Shown here: positions 29,409 through 41,133 of the stretch, in pieces
How the letters are laid out: the number at the start of each line of letters is the position of its first letter
How positions within the stretch are numbered: the stretch's first letter is position 1
Source: Microbacterium aerolatum
Lineage (GTDB): Bacteria; Actinomycetota; Actinomycetes; Actinomycetales; Microbacteriaceae
Length of the DNA: 60,098 nt
NCBI RefSeq assembly: GCF_007988825.1
Contig: NZ_BJUW01000016.1
Span: forward strand, 1-60,098
Direction: 5' to 3'
Notes under the pieces: generated by a model
The model's input: only the letters and a program-made list of their open reading frames with translations
Database searches by the model: none
Told to the model about the DNA's origin: nothing
Translations under genes and position numbers: made by a program

Positions 29409-30102
29409 CGTCCGCGCCGCGCTTCGCCCAAAGATCACGCAGCACGTTCTCGAACGTCGCCGGCGGCTGGGCACCTGAGATGCCGTACTGTCCGTCGATG
29501 ACGAAGAACGGCACGCCCTGGATGCCGTATGCGCGCGCCTGCGCCTGGTCCTGGCGGACGGCGGGCACATACGTGTCGTTGTTCAGAGCGTCGCGGGTGG
29601 CGTCGGCATCCAGCCCGACCTCGACGGCGAGATCGACCAGGTCGTCGACCCGGCCGACGTGCTTGCCCTCGGTGAAGTAAGCGGACATCAGCCGCTCCTC
29701 CATCTCGTGCTGCAGTCCCTGCGCCTTGGCGTGGTGCAGCAGCTCATGGGCCTTGACCGTGTTGGTGTGCTTGAGCAGATCGAACCGGTACTCGAGACCG
29801 GCGTTCTTCGCGACGCCCGTGACGTTGTCGAGCATCTGCGCGACCTGTTCGCGCGGCATGCCCTTGTGGCCTGCCAGGAAGTCGATCTCGTCGCCGTCGA
29901 AGTCGACCGGGGTGTCGGGCGAGAGCTCGAAGGAGTGGAACGTGATGTTGACCTGCGGGGCGTCGTCGTCGGATGCCGTGGCCGCGAGGCCCGCTTCAAG
30001 ATTGCGCTTGCCGATGTAGCACCAGGGGCAGGCGATGTCGGACCAGATGTCAATGGAAATAGGTTCGCTCACGTCATGTGCAACGACGTCGGGGCGCGAC
30101 AT
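29398..30102 (-). CDS. DsbA family oxidoreductase, FrnE-like
   Basis: A 234-residue thioredoxin-fold protein with inserted helical domain. The active site CPWC occurs in SDIACPWCYIG, and the cis-proline loop is GIQGVPFFVIDGQYGISGAQ, which is the FrnE/2-hydroxychromene isomerase-like pattern. There is no signal peptide, so it is cytosolic. FrnE homologues act in disulfide handling under oxidative stress; the adjacent peroxidase fits. The ATG at 30102 has no clear ribosome binding site but a TATCAA element 6 nt upstream. An in-frame extension to 30219 is antisense to the next gene. Confidence 0.92.
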   Translation of the reverse strand: MSRPDVVAHDVSEPISIDIWSDIACPWCYIGKRNLEAGLAATASDDDAPQVNITFHSFELSPDTPVDFDGDEIDFLAGHKGMPREQVAQMLDNVTGVAKNAGLEYRFDLLKHTNTVKAHELLHHAKAQGLQHEMEERLMSAYFTEGKHVGRVDDLVDLAVEVGLDADATRDALNNDTYVPAVRQDQAQARAYGIQGVPFFVIDGQYGISGAQPPATFENVLRDLWAKRGADVSA

Positions 30103-30108
30103 ATTCCG

Positions 30109-30118
30109 TTGATAGCAT
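30109..30118. promoter_or_regulatory. Overlapping divergent -10 elements
   Basis: TTGATAGCAT carries two -10-like hexamers sharing two base pairs. TAGCAT (30113-30118, plus) is 6 nt before the ATG of the P-loop gene at 30125. TATCAA (minus, 30109-30114) is 6 nt before the ATG of the FrnE-like gene at 30102. Both genes therefore look leaderless and their polymerases would compete for this site. Confidence 0.45.
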
Positions 30119-30124
30119 CTTCGG

Positions 30125-30685
30125 ATGCTCACCGCCGATGATCCGCTGCCGTACCGGCCCCAGCGGGTGCTGATCGCCGGAGTCACCGGATCGGGCAAGA
30201 CCACGCTCGCGCGACGCATCGCCGAGCGGTGGGATCTCGTGCATCACGAGATCGATGCGCTGCACCATGGCCCGGGCTGGATGCCGCGACCCGAGTTCCT
30301 CGACGATGTGCGCGCGTTCGCCGCGACCGACCGGTGGGTCACCGAGTGGCAGTACACCAGCAAGGGGACGGACGAGATCATGACCCCTCGTGCGCAGCTC
30401 GCCATCTGGCTCGACTATCCCTGGCCGGTTGTTCGCACCCGGCTGATCCGGCGCACGGTGGGCCGTAGCATCCTGCGCACCAAGATGTACAACGGCAACG
30501 TTGAGAAGCCCATCTGGCAGATGCTCGCGACGCGTGATCCTGCGGAAAGCATCCTCGCCTGGCAGATCAAGACCCGCCATTTCTGGGCAGAGCGGATGCC
30601 GCAGAAGCAGGCGGAGTTCCCGCATCTGACCATCGTGCGGCTACGGCATCCGCGCGAGACGGAACGGTGGCTGCGGGCGAACTGA
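30125..30685 (+). CDS. P-loop NTPase, adenylate/shikimate-kinase-like (topology-modulation type)
   Basis: A 186-residue small P-loop protein. Walker A is GVTGSGKTTLARR near the N-terminus. Later features are HHEIDALHHGPGW and LAIWLDYPWPVVRTRLIRRTV, the pattern of proteins annotated as 'DNA topology modulation protein FlaR' or AAA ATPases. The fold suggests phosphoryl transfer to a small molecule; the substrate is unknown. The start follows a TAGCAT element by 6 nt and has no ribosome binding site. A family-type repeat begins 2 bp after the stop. Confidence 0.85.
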   Translation: MLTADDPLPYRPQRVLIAGVTGSGKTTLARRIAERWDLVHHEIDALHHGPGWMPRPEFLDDVRAFAATDRWVTEWQYTSKGTDEIMTPRAQLAIWLDYPWPVVRTRLIRRTVGRSILRTKMYNGNVEKPIWQMLATRDPAESILAWQIKTRHFWAERMPQKQAEFPHLTIVRLRHPRETERWLRAN

Positions 30686-30687
30686 GA

Positions 30688-30760
30688 TTTCGACTCCTCG
30701 CTGCGCTCGTCGCTCAATCCGTTTCGTCTCCGGCGCTCCGCGCCTCCGCTCAACGACCCG
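30688..30760 (+). repeat. Intergenic hairpin repeat, copy R1
   Basis: A 73-bp copy of the repeat family otherwise clustered at 40-41 kb. It opens TTTCGACTCCTCG and ends CCGCTCAACGACCCG. The central hairpin is GGCGC-TCC-GCGCC (30732-30744). It lies exactly between the convergent 3' ends of the P-loop gene and uppS, where it could act as a terminator for both. Confidence 0.85.
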
Positions 30761-30779
30761 TCTAGAGGCCCCAGTGCTC

Positions 30780-31583
30780 TCAGCGGGCGGCGTCCGGCGC
30801 GTCCACCGCGCCTCCGAACCGGCGGTCCCGCGAGAGGTAGATCTCGATCGCGCGCCACAGCTCCTCACGCGAGAAGTCCGGCCAGAGCGTGTCGAGGAAC
30901 ACCATCTCCGCATACGCCGACTGCCAGAGCAGGAAGTTCGAGGTGCGCTGCTCCCCCGAGCTGCGCAGGAACAGGTCGACGTCCGGCATGTCCGGCACGT
31001 AGAGGTTCCGGCGGATCATCTTCTCGCTGATCGCGTTCGGCTTCAGGCGTCCGGCCGCGACCTCGCCGGCGAGCGAGCGCACAGCATCCACCAGCTCGAC
31101 GCGTCCGCCGTAATTGACGCACATCGTGAGAGTCAGAGTGTCGTTGCTCTTGGTGAGCTCCTCCGCGTACTGCAGCTCTTTGATCACCGACCCCCACAGG
31201 CGCGGCTTGCGTCCGGCCCACCGCACGCGGACGCCCCACTCGTTGAGCTGGTCACGGCGGCGGTGCAGCACGTCGCGGTTGTAGCCCATGAGGAAGCGGA
31301 CCTCCTCGGGCGATCGCGCCCAGTTCTCGGTCGAGAAGGCGTACACGCTGAGGTGCTTGACGCCGGCCTGGATGGCGCCGGCGACGACGTCGAGCAGCAC
31401 CTCCTCCCCCGCTTTGTGCCCCTGGATGCGCGTGAGGCCGCGGCGGTTCGCCCAGCGCCCGTTGCCGTCCATGACGATCGCGACGTGCTCGGGCACCTTC
31501 GGGAACTTCGGCGGATAGACGCCCGTCCAGTCCAGCGGGCGATACGCGACGGCATCCTTGTGCGTGTAGGGCTTCGGGGTCAA
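30780..31583 (-). CDS. uppS: Isoprenyl transferase (undecaprenyl diphosphate synthase)
   Basis: A 267-residue cis-prenyltransferase making the polyprenyl carrier lipid for cell-wall synthesis. The pyrophosphate-binding motif is [12 protein letters not shown] with Asp39. Further conserved parts are [11 protein letters not shown] and the C-terminal [18 protein letters not shown] chose a TTG start at 31583 ([11 protein letters not shown]) because it overlaps the recO stop by 4 bp (TTGA) and matches the family's length; longer frames are recO shadow. Partner gene recO is directly upstream, a common actinobacterial pair. Confidence 0.96.
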   Translation of the reverse strand: MTPKPYTHKDAVAYRPLDWTGVYPPKFPKVPEHVAIVMDGNGRWANRRGLTRIQGHKAGEEVLLDVVAGAIQAGVKHLSVYAFSTENWARSPEEVRFLMGYNRDVLHRRRDQLNEWGVRVRWAGRKPRLWGSVIKELQYAEELTKSNDTLTLTMCVNYGGRVELVDAVRSLAGEVAAGRLKPNAISEKMIRRNLYVPDMPDVDLFLRSSGEQRTSNFLLWQSAYAEMVFLDTLWPDFSREELWRAIEIYLSRDRRFGGAVDAPDAAR

Positions 31584-32323
31584 CGGATGCCTTCCCGGTC
31601 GGATCCGGAGATCTGCGCGAGCGAGCGGATGCCGCGCTCGAGATGGAACTGGGTGTACGCCGACACGAGCCCGGATGCTGCGGCCGAATCCGCCCCTGGT
31701 GCGGCGTCCACGGCATCCCATTCACCGCGGATCAGCGAGCGCAGCAGGTCGAGCGTCGGCTCGGCGACCCGCGGGCTGCCCGCAGGAGCGCAGTTCCCGC
31801 ACACCAGCCCGCCGAGCTGCACGACGAAACTCCGGTGCGGTCCCGGAGCGCCGCACCGGGCGCAGTCGCTCAGCGACGGCGCCCAGCCCGACAGCGCCAT
31901 GACACGGAGCAGGTAGGAATCGAGGATGCTGCGCGGAGCATGCTCGCCGCGTGACAGCGCGCGCAGACCCCCGACGAGCAGCAGGTATTGCTCGGGCGTC
32001 GCCTCCGAGTCGTTCAGACGGTCCGCGGTCTCCACCATGGCGCTGGCAGACGTGAACCGCTCGTAGTGTGCGGCGATCTCGCTGCCGTACGCTCCGAGCG
32101 ATTCCGCCTGCTGCACGATGTCGAGGGAGCGCCCCTGGTACAGCTGCACGTCGGCGACCATGAACGGCTCGAGCCGCGACCCGAACTTCGACGAGGTGCG
32201 CCGCACGCCCTTCGCGACCGCACGGATCTTTCCGTTGCGGCGCGAGAGCATGGTGACGATGCGATCCGCCTCACCGAGCTTGTGGGTGCGCAGGATCACC
32301 GCTTCGTCTCGATAGGTGGGCAC
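31580..32323 (-). CDS. recO: DNA repair protein RecO
   Basis: A 247-residue recombination mediator that helps RecF/RecR load RecA onto single-stranded DNA. The N-terminal OB domain reads [19 protein letters not shown] and [14 protein letters not shown] four-cysteine zinc site occurs as CARCG and, about 20 residues later, CGNC. The start is GTG at 32323 with GATAAT exactly 6 nt upstream, so the mRNA is probably leaderless. It overlaps uppS by 4 bp at its 3' end. Confidence 0.95.
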   Translation of the reverse strand: MPTYRDEAVILRTHKLGEADRIVTMLSRRNGKIRAVAKGVRRTSSKFGSRLEPFMVADVQLYQGRSLDIVQQAESLGAYGSEIAAHYERFTSASAMVETADRLNDSEATPEQYLLLVGGLRALSRGEHAPRSILDSYLLRVMALSGWAPSLSDCARCGAPGPHRSFVVQLGGLVCGNCAPAGSPRVAEPTLDLLRSLIRGEWDAVDAAPGADSAAASGLVSAYTQFHLERGIRSLAQISGSDREGIR

Positions 32324-32329
32324 CCTTCG

Positions 32330-32335
32330 ATTATC
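32330..32335 (-). promoter_or_regulatory. recO: -10 element, leaderless start of recO
   Basis: GATAAT on the minus strand (5 of 6 bases of the consensus), six bases, then the GTG at 32323. It lies in the short gap between leuA and recO and gives recO-uppS its own promoter. Confidence 0.55.
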
Positions 32336-32359
32336 CTCCGCCCGAGGGCGAACCGGCTC

Positions 32360-35918
<3,559 letters not shown>

Positions 35919-35935
35919 GTCAGACCTCGTGCCTC

Positions 35936-36835
35936 TCAGAACCCTAGGCGCCCCAGCTGCTTAGGGTCGCGCTGCCACTCCTTGGCGACCTTGACGTGGA
36001 GCCCGAGGAACACCCGGGTGCCCAGCAGTTCCTCGATCCCGACCCTGGCGCGCTTGCCGACATCGGCCAGTCGCGATCCCTTGCGGCCGATGATGATCGC
36101 CTTCTGGCTGTCGCGCTCGACGACGATCGACGCGTGCACGTCGGTGAGGTCGCTGTCCTCGCGGGGTGCGACGTCGTCGACGACCACGGCGATGGAGTGG
36201 GGCAGCTCGTCGCGCACTCCGTCGAGTGCTGCTTCGCGGATCATCTCGGCGATGCGATCCTCGACGGACTCGTCGGTCACGACGTCCGCCGGGTAGAGGG
36301 CGGGCCCCTCCGGCATCAGCGCGAGCATCTCATCCGTCAGCACGTCGAGCTGCTCACGGGTCAACGCCGACAGCGGGATCACGGCCGCCCAGTCCTCACG
36401 CAGCGCGTCGACCTCGATGAGGCGCTCGGTGATCTGGTCGCGCTCGGCGACGTCGGTCTTCGTCACGATGGCGATCTTCTTGGCACGCGGATAGCCGTCC
36501 AGCGACGCCGCGATGCGCCGGTCGCCCGGTCCGATCTTCTCCGTGGCCGGTACGCAGAAACCGATCACGTCGACGTCGCCGAGCACCTGCTCGACGAGAT
36601 CGTTGAGTCGCTCGCCGAGGAGCGTGCGCGGCTTGTGGATGCCGGGGGTGTCGACGATCACGAGCTGGCCAGCGGGCCGGTTCAGGATGCCGCGGATCGC
36701 GCGCCTGGTCGTCTGCGGCTTCTCGCTCGTGATGGCGATCTTCTCGCCGACGAGCGCGTTCGTCAGCGTCGACTTGCCAACGTTCGGGCGCCCGACGAAG
36801 GTCACGAACCCGCTGCGTGAGATCTCAGTCATCAT
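35936..36835 (-). CDS. era: GTPase Era
   Basis: A 299-residue GTPase with a C-terminal KH RNA-binding domain that assists 16S rRNA maturation and 30S assembly. G motifs are GRPNVGKST (residues 15-23), DTPGIHK, and TKTD. The KH domain shows IIGRKGSRLADVGKRAR. A second ATG one codon later is possible. The start overlaps the CNNM gene by 11 bp. It is the last core member of the HIT-phoH-ybeY-CNNM-era operon, which is partly devoted to rRNA processing. Confidence 0.97.
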   Translation of the reverse strand: MMTEISRSGFVTFVGRPNVGKSTLTNALVGEKIAITSEKPQTTRRAIRGILNRPAGQLVIVDTPGIHKPRTLLGERLNDLVEQVLGDVDVIGFCVPATEKIGPGDRRIAASLDGYPRAKKIAIVTKTDVAERDQITERLIEVDALREDWAAVIPLSALTREQLDVLTDEMLALMPEGPALYPADVVTDESVEDRIAEMIREAALDGVRDELPHSIAVVVDDVAPREDSDLTDVHASIVVERDSQKAIIIGRKGSRLADVGKRARVGIEELLGTRVFLGLHVKVAKEWQRDPKQLGRLGF

Positions 36836-38102
36836 CTGTCTCCTCTGCCGCTCCGGCGGCTCGTTCCACGAACACCGTCGCGATGCCGCGTCCTCGGCCG
36901 CGCGACGCGCCGCCGGTCAGTACGAGCCCGTCGATCGTCGCCGTGACGCCGGGCTGCGGGATCTGGTCGACGGCCTTGCCGAGCAGTCCGCCGATCGAAT
37001 CGACGTCCTCGTCCTCCAGTTCGATGCCGAACAGATCGCCGACGTCATCCAGGGACAGGCGCGCACTGACGCGGTACCGTCCGTCGCCGAGTTCCACGAC
37101 TTCGGCCGCGGCGTGGTCGTACTCGTCCGAGATCTCGCCGACGAGTTCTTCGATGAGATCCTCGAGAGTCACGAGACCCGAGATTCCGCCGTGCTCGTCG
37201 ATGACGAGGCAGACGTGGACGGCATCCCGCTTCATCTGCTGCAGGAGAGTCTCCGCCCGCATCGACTCCGGCACGAAGGTCGCCGGCCGCGCGATCGGAC
37301 GGATGGATGCCGTGCGCCACGACAGCTCATCGCGGTACGCGAACTGCACCAGGTCTTTCAGATACAGCACTCCGACCACGTCATCCGCCTCGCCGTCGAC
37401 GACCGGCACGCGGGAGACTCCGCGGTTCAGGAACAGTGACATCGCCTGATCGGTCGTGGCCTCAGCATCCACCGTCACCATCTCGGTGCGCGGCACCATG
37501 ACGGCACGGACGAACTGGTCGGTGAAATCGAAGACCGAGTGGATCAGATCCCGATCGTCCTCTTCGATGAGGTCGTTGGACGCGGCCTCGTCGACCATGC
37601 TGAGCAACTGGTCCTCGCTCGTGAACGAGCTGCGGCCGGTTCCGGGTGTCACCCTGTTGCCGATGACCACCAGCGCCTGCGCGAGCGGTCCGAGGATGAT
37701 GCGCAGCCCGCGGACGATCGACGCGGTGCCGCGGATCATGCTCTCGGAGCGCTGGCGGCCGAACGCTCGCGGGCTCGCGCTGACGAGCACGAAGGTGATG
37801 CCGGTCATCAGCACCGCCGCCGCCAGCATCGCCCACCAGATGTTCTCGAACATGATGGTGAACGCGGCGGTGACGAGCACGGCGGCCGTGACCTCGACGA
37901 GGACGCGGATGAACGCGATCGCGTTGACATGGGCATCCAGGTCGTCGGCGATGCGCCCGAGAGCGGCGGCTCTGCGCCCCTCGAGAGCCATGTCGGCGAG
38001 GTCGGCGCGCGAGGTGACCCCGTAGGCGGCGTCGATCGCCGCCGTGAGACCGCCGAATGCGACCAGGAGGACCGCGAGGATCAGCAGAATTGTCTCGGTC
38101 AT
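36825..38102 (-). CDS. CNNM/CorC-type transporter or hemolysin-family protein
   Basis: A 425-residue membrane protein. An N-terminal CNNM (DUF21) domain with three or four transmembrane segments (residues 1-130) is followed by a CBS-domain pair (about 205-320, including GVSRVPVVDGEADDVVGVLYLKDLV and HVCLVIDEHGGISGLVTLEDLIEELVGEISDE) and a C-terminal CorC/HlyC domain. Such proteins are linked to Mg or Co efflux and cation homeostasis. It overlaps ybeY by 4 bp and era by 11 bp, the classic actinobacterial order. Confidence 0.95.
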   Translation of the reverse strand: MTETILLILAVLLVAFGGLTAAIDAAYGVTSRADLADMALEGRRAAALGRIADDLDAHVNAIAFIRVLVEVTAAVLVTAAFTIMFENIWWAMLAAAVLMTGITFVLVSASPRAFGRQRSESMIRGTASIVRGLRIILGPLAQALVVIGNRVTPGTGRSSFTSEDQLLSMVDEAASNDLIEEDDRDLIHSVFDFTDQFVRAVMVPRTEMVTVDAEATTDQAMSLFLNRGVSRVPVVDGEADDVVGVLYLKDLVQFAYRDELSWRTASIRPIARPATFVPESMRAETLLQQMKRDAVHVCLVIDEHGGISGLVTLEDLIEELVGEISDEYDHAAAEVVELGDGRYRVSARLSLDDVGDLFGIELEDEDVDSIGGLLGKAVDQIPQPGVTATIDGLVLTGGASRGRGRGIATVFVERAAGAAEETDDD

Positions 38103-38557
38103 CGGCTGCGTTCAGCGCGCGCGAAGGCGGTGATCAACTCCTTCTGCAGCCCGAACATCTCACGCTCCTCTTCGGGTTCGGCGTGGTCGAATCCGAGCAG
38201 GTGCAGCAGTCCGTGCGTGGTGAGCAGGATGAGCTCGTCCATGAGGGTGTGACCGGCGGCCTGGGCCTGGGTCTCTGCGACCTGCGGGCACAGCACTATG
38301 TCGCCGAGGAGTCCCGGCGGGGTCGGCCGGTCCTCGGTGCCTGGACGCAGCTCGTCCATCGGGAAGCTGAGCACGTCCGTGGGTCCGGGCTCGTCCATCC
38401 ACTGGACATGGAGGGCCTCCATGGCGCCTTCGTCGACGAGGACGATCGCGACCTCGGCGTCCGCGCTGACGTGCAGCTGGGCGAGGTTGAAGTCGGTGAG
38501 CCGCTGAAGCACCGTCTCGTCGACGGAGATGGTGGACTCGTTGTTGATCTCGATCAT
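38099..38557 (-). CDS. ybeY: Endoribonuclease YbeY
   Basis: A 152-residue metallo-endoribonuclease for 16S rRNA 3'-end maturation and ribosome quality control. The zinc motif is HGLLHLLGFDH with ligands H115, H119 and H125. The upstream part TDVLSFPMDE is also diagnostic. It overlaps phoH at its start and the CNNM gene at its end by 4 bp each. Confidence 0.97.
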   Translation of the reverse strand: MIEINNESTISVDETVLQRLTDFNLAQLHVSADAEVAIVLVDEGAMEALHVQWMDEPGPTDVLSFPMDELRPGTEDRPTPPGLLGDIVLCPQVAETQAQAAGHTLMDELILLTTHGLLHLLGFDHAEPEEEREMFGLQKELITAFARAERSR

Positions 38558-39645
38558 GAAGAGTGTCCTCGTCTGGGCATCCGGTCGCGGGGGCCGGGGC
38601 GCTGGTTTCCGCGGCGCTCGGCGCGATTGGCGAACTCAGCGGCCTGTTCGCGTTCGTGACGGGCCGCCGTGCGCTGCTCGTCGTATTCGCTGTAGGCGTC
38701 GACGATGCGGCCGACCAGCGAGTGGCGCACGACGTCGTCGCTGGTCAGACGCGCGAAGTGGATGTCGTCGATCTCGTTCAGTACGCGGGTCACCAGTCGC
38801 AGGCCGGATGCGCCCTGGGGCAGGTCGACCTGGGTGATGTCGCCGGTGACGACCATCTTCGTGCCGAACCCGAGGCGGGTGAGGAACATCTTCATCTGCT
38901 CAGGCGTGGTGTTCTGCGCCTCGTCGAGCACGACGAAGGAGTCGTTGAGGGTGCGTCCGCGCATGTATGCGAGCGGGGCGACCTCGATCGTGCCGGTCGC
39001 CATCAGCCGTGGCACGATCTCCGGGTCCATCATCTCGTTGAGAGCGTCGTAGAGAGGGCGGAGGTACGGGTCGATCTTGTCGTTCAACGTGCCGGGCAGG
39101 AAGCCGAGCCGCTCCCCCGCCTCGACGGCCGGACGCGTGAGGATGATGCGATTGACCTCTTTGCGCTGCAGGGCCTGCACGGCCTTCGCCATCGCCAGGT
39201 AGGTCTTGCCGGTGCCGGCGGGGCCGATGCCGAACACGATCGTGTTCTCCTCGATCGCGTCGACGTACTCCTTCTGCCCCGGCGTCTTCGGCCGGATGAC
39301 CTTGCCCCGGGTCGAGAGGATCGCCTCGCCGAGCACTTCGCTCGGGCGCGGACCGCCTTCCTGGCGGAGCATCCGGGCCGACGTCGCCACGTCAGCGGGC
39401 GCGAGGTCGGCGCCCTCACGGGTGATGGTGATGAGTTCGTTCACGAGGGCCTTCGCATCGGCGACGAGCTTCGCCTCGCCGCTGAGGGTGATCTCGTTGC
39501 CGCGGACGAGCACCTCGACGTCGGGATGCTGCTTCTCGAGCATGCGGAGCAGGCGGTCCTGCGGACCGAGCAGCTGCACCATGGCGACACCGTCCGCGTA
39601 GATGCGCTCCGTCACGGACGGGGTGTTCGAATCGTCAGAAGCCAA
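38554..39645 (-). CDS. phoH: PhoH family ATPase
   Basis: A 363-residue P-loop protein. Walker A is GPAGTGKT (residues 141-148); Walker B-like FVVLDEAQNTTPEQMKMFLTR follows. The N-terminal 100 residues form a KH-like domain, and the C-terminal 40 residues are basic and low-complexity (HEREQAAEFANRAERRGNQRP). PhoH proteins next to YbeY are thought to act on RNA, perhaps as RNA helicases. It overlaps the HIT gene by 11 bp and ybeY by 4 bp. Confidence 0.95.
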   Translation of the reverse strand: MASDDSNTPSVTERIYADGVAMVQLLGPQDRLLRMLEKQHPDVEVLVRGNEITLSGEAKLVADAKALVNELITITREGADLAPADVATSARMLRQEGGPRPSEVLGEAILSTRGKVIRPKTPGQKEYVDAIEENTIVFGIGPAGTGKTYLAMAKAVQALQRKEVNRIILTRPAVEAGERLGFLPGTLNDKIDPYLRPLYDALNEMMDPEIVPRLMATGTIEVAPLAYMRGRTLNDSFVVLDEAQNTTPEQMKMFLTRLGFGTKMVVTGDITQVDLPQGASGLRLVTRVLNEIDDIHFARLTSDDVVRHSLVGRIVDAYSEYDEQRTAARHEREQAAEFANRAERRGNQRPGPRDRMPRRGHSS

Positions 39646-39982
39646 CGAGCTTGTTCTCCTCGAGGTTGCCGAGCACGTGGGCGTGCACGTGGAAGACGGA
39701 CTGCGCGACGCTGGGTCCGTTGTTGAAGATCAGACGATACTCGCCGTTGGCGTGCTCGTCGGCGATCTGCTTGGCCACCGCGACCATGTCGGCCATCAGT
39801 GCGGGATCGCCCGCGGCGAGCTCGGTGACATCGCGGTACTGCTCGGTCTTCGGGATGACGAGCATGTGCAGCGGCGCCTGCGGATTGATGTCGCGGATCG
39901 CGAAGACCGTGCCCGTGTCGATCACGATCTCGCCGGGAATGTCTCCGTTGAGGATGCGGGTGAAGATCGACGGTTCGGCCAT
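39635..39982 (-). CDS. HIT family nucleotide hydrolase
   Basis: A 115-residue HIT-domain protein (HINT branch). The histidine triad is H98-V-H100-A-H102 in SVFHVHAHVLG, preceded by NPQAPLHMLVIPK. Members hydrolyse AMP-linked substrates such as adenosine phosphoramidates. It is the first gene of the phoH-ybeY-CNNM-era operon. Its ATG lies 6 nt after a TAGAAT element without a ribosome binding site. Confidence 0.95.
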   Translation of the reverse strand: MAEPSIFTRILNGDIPGEIVIDTGTVFAIRDINPQAPLHMLVIPKTEQYRDVTELAAGDPALMADMVAVAKQIADEHANGEYRLIFNNGPSVAQSVFHVHAHVLGNLEENKLVGF

Positions 39983-39988
39983 GTGCCC

Positions 39989-39994
39989 ATTCTA
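39989..39994 (-). promoter_or_regulatory. -10 element, leaderless start of the HIT-phoH-era operon
   Basis: TAGAAT on the minus strand (5 of 6 consensus bases), six bases, then the ATG at 39982. This is the best-looking leaderless promoter in the window. Confidence 0.6.
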
Positions 39995-40032
39995 TGTGCG
40001 GCGATGCCCGCCCGGCCGGGCAGACTTCCCGC

Positions 40033-40170
40033 GCGGGTCCTCGATCGCGAGAACGTGCTGCGGGTCCTCGGCGGGGGAACGTACTGCGGGGCCTCGACCG
40101 TGGGACTCCCTGCCGCGGGTTCTCGATCGTGGGAGCCCCCACCGCGGGTTCTCGATTGCAGGAACTCCTG
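40033..40170 (+). repeat. Degenerate tandem array, 26-29 bp units
   Basis: Five imperfect units begin at about 40033, 40060, 40086, 40115 and 40144, each opening GCGGGTYCTCGA or close to it. A sixth match at 40170 runs into the larger hairpin repeat (GCGGGTCGTTGAGC). Units vary too much in sequence and length to be CRISPR repeats. There is no gene between 39983 and 40457; this array and the larger repeats account for most of that stretch. Confidence 0.7.
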
Positions 40171-40238
40171 CGGGTCGTTGAGCGGAGTCGCGCAGCGACG
40201 CAGACGAAACGGGGTGAGCGAGCGAAGCGAGTCGAAGC
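40171..40238 (-). repeat. Hairpin repeat, copy R2 (reverse orientation)
   Basis: A reverse copy of the roughly 70-bp repeat. Its central hairpin, read on the plus strand, is GTCGC-GCA-GCGAC (40187-40199). It faces copy R3 16 bp away, forming a large inverted pair. Confidence 0.85.
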
Positions 40239-40254
40239 CGCCCTCCTCCGCAGA

Positions 40255-40322
40255 GGCTTCGACTCGTCGCTGCGCTCCTCGCTCACCCGGTTTCGTCTCG
40301 CTACGCTCGCTCAACGACCCGC
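40255..40322 (+). repeat. Hairpin repeat, copy R3
   Basis: A forward copy beginning GGCTTCGACTCG and ending CTCAACGACCCGC. It differs from the others: the central hairpin is replaced by CTCGCTACGCTCGC. With R2 it makes a 152-bp imperfect palindrome (40171-40322). Confidence 0.85.
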
Positions 40323-40381
40323 AGACGGATGCCCCGCGTCTCAAACCCCGCAGCGCCCGATGAAGCTGTCGATACGAAGTG

Positions 40382-40450
40382 CGGGGCGTTGAGCGAAGGC
40401 GCGCAGCGCCGAAGACGAAGCGGGGTGAGCGAGCGAAGCGAGTCGAAGCC
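40382..40450 (-). repeat. Hairpin repeat, copy R4 (reverse orientation)
   Basis: A reverse copy whose central hairpin on the plus strand is GGCGC-GCA-GCGCC (40398-40410). It ends 7 bp before the stop codon of the GIY-YIG gene. Confidence 0.85.
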
Positions 40451-40457
40451 GCCCTCC

Positions 40458-40754
40458 TCACGGACGGGTCTTAGCCTCTTCTCTCCGCCGATGCCATCCG
40501 ACGACGGCATCCAGCCCGCCCTCTGCGAACGCGACGCGTTTCGCGTGGCTCCAGCCCTGCAGGCGCTTCTCCCACGCGAACGCCTCGTCGATGCCGTCGA
40601 ACTCGCCGCACCAATAGAGCTCCACCGGTAGACGGCGCTTTGTGTACTCAGAACCCATGCCTGCCTGGTGCGTTGCCAGACGTTCGTCGAGATTGATCGT
40701 GCTGCCGACGTAGAGTGTCCCGTCTGCGCAGCGAAGCATGTACGCGTATGCCAT
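40458..40754 (-). CDS. GIY-YIG domain nuclease
   Basis: A 98-residue stand-alone GIY-YIG domain (UPF0213/YhbQ-like). The two tyrosine boxes appear as YAYMLRC and LYVGSTINL. The conserved arginine is in LDERLATHQAG and the metal-binding glutamate in AFAWEKRLQGW, so the catalytic set looks intact. The start is ATG at 40754 (MAYAYMLRC); a longer frame to 40805 adds 17 residues. Such proteins are structure-related nucleases of unknown cellular role. It is embedded in an island of hairpin repeats: R4 ends 7 bp past its 3' end, and R5-R7 lie 5' of it, starting 63 bp away. Confidence 0.87.
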   Translation of the reverse strand: MAYAYMLRCADGTLYVGSTINLDERLATHQAGMGSEYTKRRLPVELYWCGEFDGIDEAFAWEKRLQGWSHAKRVAFAEGGLDAVVGWHRRREEAKTRP

Positions 40755-40817
40755 GGCCGCACGGTACTCGGTACACCGTTCTGCGCGCTCGGATGCTGTG
40801 GACAATTGCGAGAGGGA

Positions 40818-41133
40818 GGCTTCGACTCGCTGCGCTCGCTCACCCCGTTTCGTCTCCGGGGCTGCGCCCCTCCGCTCAACGACCCGCAGAAGAAGAACCG
40901 CCTATGAAGAGAACTCCGAACACAGGGCATTGGTCCAAAAGGCTTCGACTCGCTTCGCTCGCTCAGCCCATTTCGTCTGCGGGGCTGCGCCCCTCCGCTC
41001 AACGACCCGCGGAAGGAGAACCGCCTATGAAGAGAACTCCGAACGCAGGGCGGTTGGTCCGAGCGGCTTCGACTCGCTGCGCTCGCTCACCCCGTTTCGT
41101 CTCCGGGGCTGCGCCCCTCCGCTCAACGACCCG
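40818..41133 (+). repeat. Tandem repeat of about 124 bp containing hairpin copies R5-R7
   Basis: Three forward copies of the hairpin repeat start at 40818, 40941 and 41065, so the unit is 123-124 bp. Each copy is about 70 bp (hairpins GGGGC-TGC-GCCCC at 40858, 40981 and 41105). The first two are followed by a shared spacer with CCGCCTATGAAGAGAACTCC. R5 and R7 are almost identical, and R6 has a few changes, so the duplication looks recent. Decayed pieces of the spacer continue to about 41215. There is no gene between 40755 and 41226. Confidence 0.88.

Noticed and set aside
40033..40322. Possible CRISPR array
   Set aside because: Units differ in sequence and length, there are no unique spacers, and no cas gene is in the window.
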